DNA of 64,000 nt, taken from the NCBI GenBank assembly GCA_001970955.1, contig MPUH01000003.1:1-64000 (forward strand). The letters are read 5' to 3'. The translations under genes and the position numbers were made by a program. Under the pieces are notes generated by a model. That model was not told where the DNA came from, made no database searches, and worked only from the letters and a program-made list of their open reading frames with translations. Positions 62,563 to 64,000 of this stretch are shown here, in pieces. The DNA is from Stentor coeruleus (Eukaryota; Ciliophora; Heterotrichea; Heterotrichida; Stentoridae). The stretch's first letter is position 1. Each line of letters begins with the position of its first letter.

Positions 62563-62859
62563 ATGGTAAAGAATATTTAGACAAAAGGCACACCAAGTTT
62601 TGGTAAGAGACATAGCCATACTCATACTCTATGTAGAAGGTGTGGCGAAAGAGCTCTTCATAAGCAAAAAAAAACCTGTGCTTCTTGTGGATTTCCAGAT
62701 GCAAAAATGAGACACTTCAACTGGGCACATAAAACTTCAAGAAGAAGAGGACTTGGAACTGGGAGAATGAAATATATGAAGAATATACCAAGAAGAGCTA
62801 AAAATGGGTTCAGGGCAGGGACTACTCCAACACCAAGAGTTAGAGCAGACAAGAAGTAA
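62563..62859 (+). CDS. RPL37: Ribosomal protein eL37, intron directly after the start codon
   Basis: Exon 1 is only the ATG (62563-62565); a 15-nt intron (62566-62580, GTAAAGAATATTTAG) follows, and exon 2 runs 62581-62859, giving 93 aa. The protein begins [19 protein letters not shown], with CRRCGE and CASCGF as the two zinc CxxC pairs, then '[20 protein letters not shown]', 'GTTPTPR', the full eL37 layout. Retention would give ATG, four codons and TAG. eL37 is a zinc-ribbon protein of the large subunit near the polypeptide exit tunnel. The exon-1/intron boundary at the ATG is phase 0. No other ATG in frame makes the known N-terminus. Confidence 0.96.
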
Positions 62860-63551
62860 GTTTACTATTTACATAGAATAGTTTGACAATTATGCTTTTT
62901 TTCATATGAAAACTTTTATGTTTTGTATAGTAGATTTTATGGAAATTATATTATGAAGATCTTCTTGAGTATTTTTTTGGTTTAGTGTAAAGTAATTGAA
63001 AATAATTCTTGATGAATTTTATAGAGGCTTGAAGATTTTTATGATTGGGCTTTTTGGGTGAATTTTTTGAATAGGATTTTGATGTGTGTACAATTGTTGT
63101 CAAATATTTGAGGGAAATTTTTGATTTGGATTTTATTGTTTTGAGCTTTTAAAAAGATTATAGGGAAATGCTTTTGGGGTTTTTATTAAAGTGCTTAGAC
63201 TTGTTTGCATAATTTACTAGGTTTCATAACTAAATTGATTTATAAGGAATTTGTTATTATAATACTTTGAATTTATAAGGAAAAATATCATCGCCAAAAA
63301 CCTATAAATATTTTATTTGATATTTTTTTATCATTCTTTTAATTCTGTTTGGCTTATATATTAATATCTAAGAACTTAGTAGATTATCATAGAAAAGTTG
63401 TAAAAATTTTATCTAGTTGTTTATAAATATAAGTTTAAAATATTTACCTTTTAAAGGTATTAAATTTTATTCAGGAATTTTTTTCTTAAAATTGCATCAA
63501 CTGTTTTCAAATTAATAAAAGCTTTGAGAAATGAAAAATTATATTAAATCC
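62860..63551. other. Convergent spacer, no gene seen
   Basis: 692 bp between eL37 and the J-domain gene. The first ~380 bp are G-containing and C-poor (3' of a plus-strand gene), the rest mixed. No RNA gene recognised. Confidence 0.6.
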
Positions 63552-63815
63552 TTAATCTAATAAATTTCTTGTTTTCAAGCCTTCATAGCCAAACTCATCA
63601 TAAATTCCTCGCCTTTCTGGATCTGAAAGAACGGTAAAAGCTTCTCCAACCTTTCTAAATTTTATTTCAGCTTCAGCAATATTATTTAGATTTCTATCAG
63701 GATGCCACTTTAATACTAGCTTTCTATAAGCTTTTTTGATTTCATCATCCGGATAATTTTTTCCAATCCCAAGTATTTCATAATAATCATGATTCGAACT
63801 CATAGTATTATTCAT
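63552..63815 (-). CDS. Short J-domain (DnaJ) protein
   Basis: The product is 87 aa, essentially one J domain: '[20 protein letters not shown]', '[12 protein letters not shown]' with the HPD loop that stimulates Hsp70 ATPase, and '[20 protein letters not shown]' as helices III-IV. It stops soon after ('GLKTRNLLD'), with no G/F or zinc-finger region and no membrane segment. No 15-nt intron was found that would extend it. It is a co-chaperone with unknown client. J-domain-only proteins of this size occur in many protists; truncation of a longer DnaJ is the alternative. Confidence 0.88.
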   Translation of the reverse strand: MNNTMSSNHDYYEILGIGKNYPDDEIKKAYRKLVLKWHPDRNLNNIAEAEIKFRKVGEAFTVLSDPERRGIYDEFGYEGLKTRNLLD

Positions 63816-64000
63816 ATTATTATAGCCTAAAGATTTTCAATTTAAAAACCATTTTTTTCTAAAGGATGTATAAAATATTTTTAGAAATAGATAATAAGCG
63901 ATTTATACAATACGATTTATCTATTTCTTATAAGTTTCTTTTGATATCTTAGATAAATTTTCACTTTTATTAGAGATTTAATTTACTGTTGATATCAATT

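Noticed and set aside
62522-62852. Minus-strand frames across the eL37 gene
   Set aside because: They are antisense to a clear ribosomal protein gene.
1-64000. A reassigned genetic code
   Set aside because: TAA, TAG and TGA all end conserved proteins at expected lengths, and the 4,226-aa dynein reads through with TGG as Trp.

Overview
The window looks like macronuclear DNA of a heterotrich ciliate, most likely Stentor or a close relative. It is AT-rich and very gene-dense (about 38 protein genes or gene remnants in 64 kb, no tRNA or rRNA seen). It uses TAA, TAG and TGA all as stops, and it carries spliceosomal introns of only 15 or 16 nt. I placed eleven such introns by restoring a conserved reading frame; each is GTA...AG. 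The standard code plus 15-nt introns is the Stentor pattern. Blepharisma reads TGA as Trp and Condylostoma recodes all stops, which does not fit here. No transposon, virus-like element or CRISPR array was seen.

Layout. 1-9.6 kb: 5' part of Integrator subunit 3, small unknown genes, a decayed MsrB gene, a MAPEG-like membrane protein, an SMP-30/NHL propeller protein, a divergent importin alpha, a decayed zinc-finger/ankyrin gene and a secreted LamG protein. 9.6-16 kb: an LRR-ankyrin protein, an EF-hand protein and an ankyrin-DHHC palmitoyltransferase. 16-29 kb: one inner-arm axonemal dynein heavy chain of about 4,226 aa with two CCDC81-type HU domains at its N-terminus. 29-42 kb: SF3A3, coiled-coil proteins (one with a CC1-box-like motif of dynein adaptors), a pseudokinase with a Cys-rich tail, two tandem tetraspan paralogues, CEP44 and eIF1A. 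42-50 kb: a two-EF-hand protein, a TTLL3/8-type tubulin ligase with about 13 IQ motifs, a ZC2HC zinc-finger protein and a PPT1-type thioesterase. 50-64 kb: a conserved importin alpha, a pyrimidine 5'-nucleotidase, an unknown secreted protein, an EEP-family (neutral sphingomyelinase-like) phosphodiesterase, a large orphan protein, a TPR protein, ribosomal protein eL37 and a J-domain protein.

The genes are not functional operons, but cilia and basal bodies recur: dynein heavy chain, TTLL, CEP44, ZC2HC, EF-hand proteins and a possible dynein adaptor. Housekeeping genes are interspersed on both strands. Spacers are short (down to 6 nt). By eye, spacer base skew follows gene orientation: the coding strand is G-poor before a gene and C-poor after it.

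The assembly contains nine single N characters. Eight are flanked by a direct duplication of about 32-167 bp and one is not. Deleting one copy plus the N restores a whole reading frame in every coding case, so these are unmerged contig overlaps and not biology. Lengths quoted for the importin, dynein, tetraspan, TTLL and EEP genes assume that correction.
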